From the NCBI GenBank assembly GCA_005885115.1, contig VAXX01000472.1:1-6597 (forward strand): a stretch of DNA of 6,597 nucleotides, read 5' to 3'. Below the pieces are notes generated by a model that was given only the letters and a program-made list of their open reading frames with translations, was not told the DNA's origin and did no database searches. The DNA comes from Actinomycetota bacterium. Its GTDB lineage: Bacteria; Actinomycetota; Actinomycetes; Mycobacteriales; Micromonosporaceae. Both the position numbers and the translations under genes were made by a program. Position 1 is the first letter of the stretch, and the number at the start of each line of letters is the position of its first letter. Of the stretch, positions 6,119-6,597 are shown in pieces.

Positions 6119-6597
6119 CTACAGGCCCAGCTCCGCCTCGAACTGGCCGGACTCCAGGCGCTCCTTGACCGTACCCAGGAACCGGGCCGCGTCGGCGCCG
6201 TCGACCAGCCGGTGGTCATACGACAGGGCGAGGTACACCATCGAACGCGGCACGATGATCTCGCCGAGGTTCGGGTCGTCGACGACCACGGCCCGGCGTA
6301 CCACCGTGCCGGTGCCGAGGATGGCGACCTGGGGCTGGTTGATGATCGGCGTGTCGAACAGGGCACCCCGGCTCCCGGTGTTGGTGAGCGTGAAGGTACC
6401 TCCGGACAGCTCGTCGGGCGTCACCTTGTTGGTACGGGTCCGCTCGGCGAGGTCGGCTATCCGCCGGGCCAGCCCGCCCAGGTTGAGGTCACCCGCGTTG
6501 CGGATCACCGGCACCATCAGGCCCCGGTCGGTGTCCACCGCGATGCCCAGGTGCTCGGCGTCGTGGTAGGTGACCGTACCGGCCTCGGTGTCGATCG
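6119..6597 (-). CDS. sucB: 2-oxo acid dehydrogenase E2 (dihydrolipoamide acyltransferase, SucB-type), C-terminal catalytic part
   Basis: E2 core of a 2-oxo acid dehydrogenase complex; it transfers the acyl group from the lipoyl arm to CoA in the cytoplasm. Only the last 158 residues or so are inside the window and the frame is open at the right edge. Visible features are [14 protein letters not shown], the [20 protein letters not shown] block (the NxGS/G substrate-channel region), and [13 protein letters not shown]. The active site follows as [17 protein letters not shown], with the catalytic His and Asp of the DHRxxDG motif. It ends with [11 protein letters not shown]. The lipoyl and peripheral-binding domains are outside the window, so succinyl versus acetyl specificity cannot be read directly; in actinobacteria the E2 gene at this position is annotated SucB or DlaT. 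It is followed after 4 nt by the epimerase gene and belongs to the same locus as lipB, fitting its need for lipoylation. Confidence 0.93.
   Translation of the reverse strand, partial: IDTEAGTVTYHDAEHLGIAVDTDRGLMVPVIRNAGDLNLGGLARRIADLAERTRTNKVTPDELSGGTFTLTNTGSRGALFDTPIINQPQVAILGTGTVVRRAVVVDDPNLGEIIVPRSMVYLALSYDHRLVDGADAARFLGTVKERLESGQFEAELGL

Noticed and set aside
6004..6366. A 120-codon minus-strand frame starting within the E2 gene as a separate small gene
   Set aside because: Its first part is a shadow of E2. Only the end from 6114 is meaningful, and that is the epimerase N-terminus.

Overview
The window is very GC-rich, with coding sequence on both strands, GTG starts, tightly packed genes and several possibly leaderless or coupled starts. 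This points to a high-GC actinomycete. The lipoate-related gene order and general style would fit Micromonosporaceae, but the family assignment is inference. No RNA genes, insertion sequences, phage genes or CRISPR arrays are visible.

Layout. The left edge holds the N-terminal third of lipB (octanoyltransferase) on the minus strand. A 120-bp divergent intergenic region (360-479) separates it from a plus-strand pair: an MMPL/RND-type membrane transporter (480-2627) and a small unassigned protein (2642-3523) that looks like a degenerate TcmP (three-Cys-motif partner) homologue. The second plus-strand gene overlaps tail-to-tail, by 17 bp, with a minus-strand gene for a polytopic GT-C-like membrane protein (3507-5303). 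That gene starts inside the stop codon (GTGA) of a minus-strand TIGR01777-type NAD(P)-binding epimerase (5300-6114). Four bases upstream of the epimerase lies the end of the minus-strand sucB-type E2 gene (6119 to beyond 6597).

How it fits together. E2, the TIGR01777 epimerase and lipB are consecutive in many actinobacteria (Mycobacterium tuberculosis Rv2215-Rv2216-Rv2217). E2 carries the lipoyl arm and LipB makes lipoylation possible. Here the run is split: the GT-C-like gene, the unassigned gene and the MMPL gene sit between the epimerase and lipB. The most notable anomaly is in the epimerase. Its Rossmann start (6114-6037) and its body (from about 6036 down to 5300) are in different reading frames, and roughly 30 expected residues are missing between them. 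The break coincides with a perfect 8-bp inverted repeat with a 3-nt loop. This is either a real inactivating deletion or a sequencing/assembly artefact at a hairpin. A second, window-wide signal is a strong excess of the palindromes GTAC and GGTACC.

No clearly new multi-gene system is visible. The best leads are the broken epimerase, the split lipoate locus, the degenerate TcmP-like protein and the GTAC excess.
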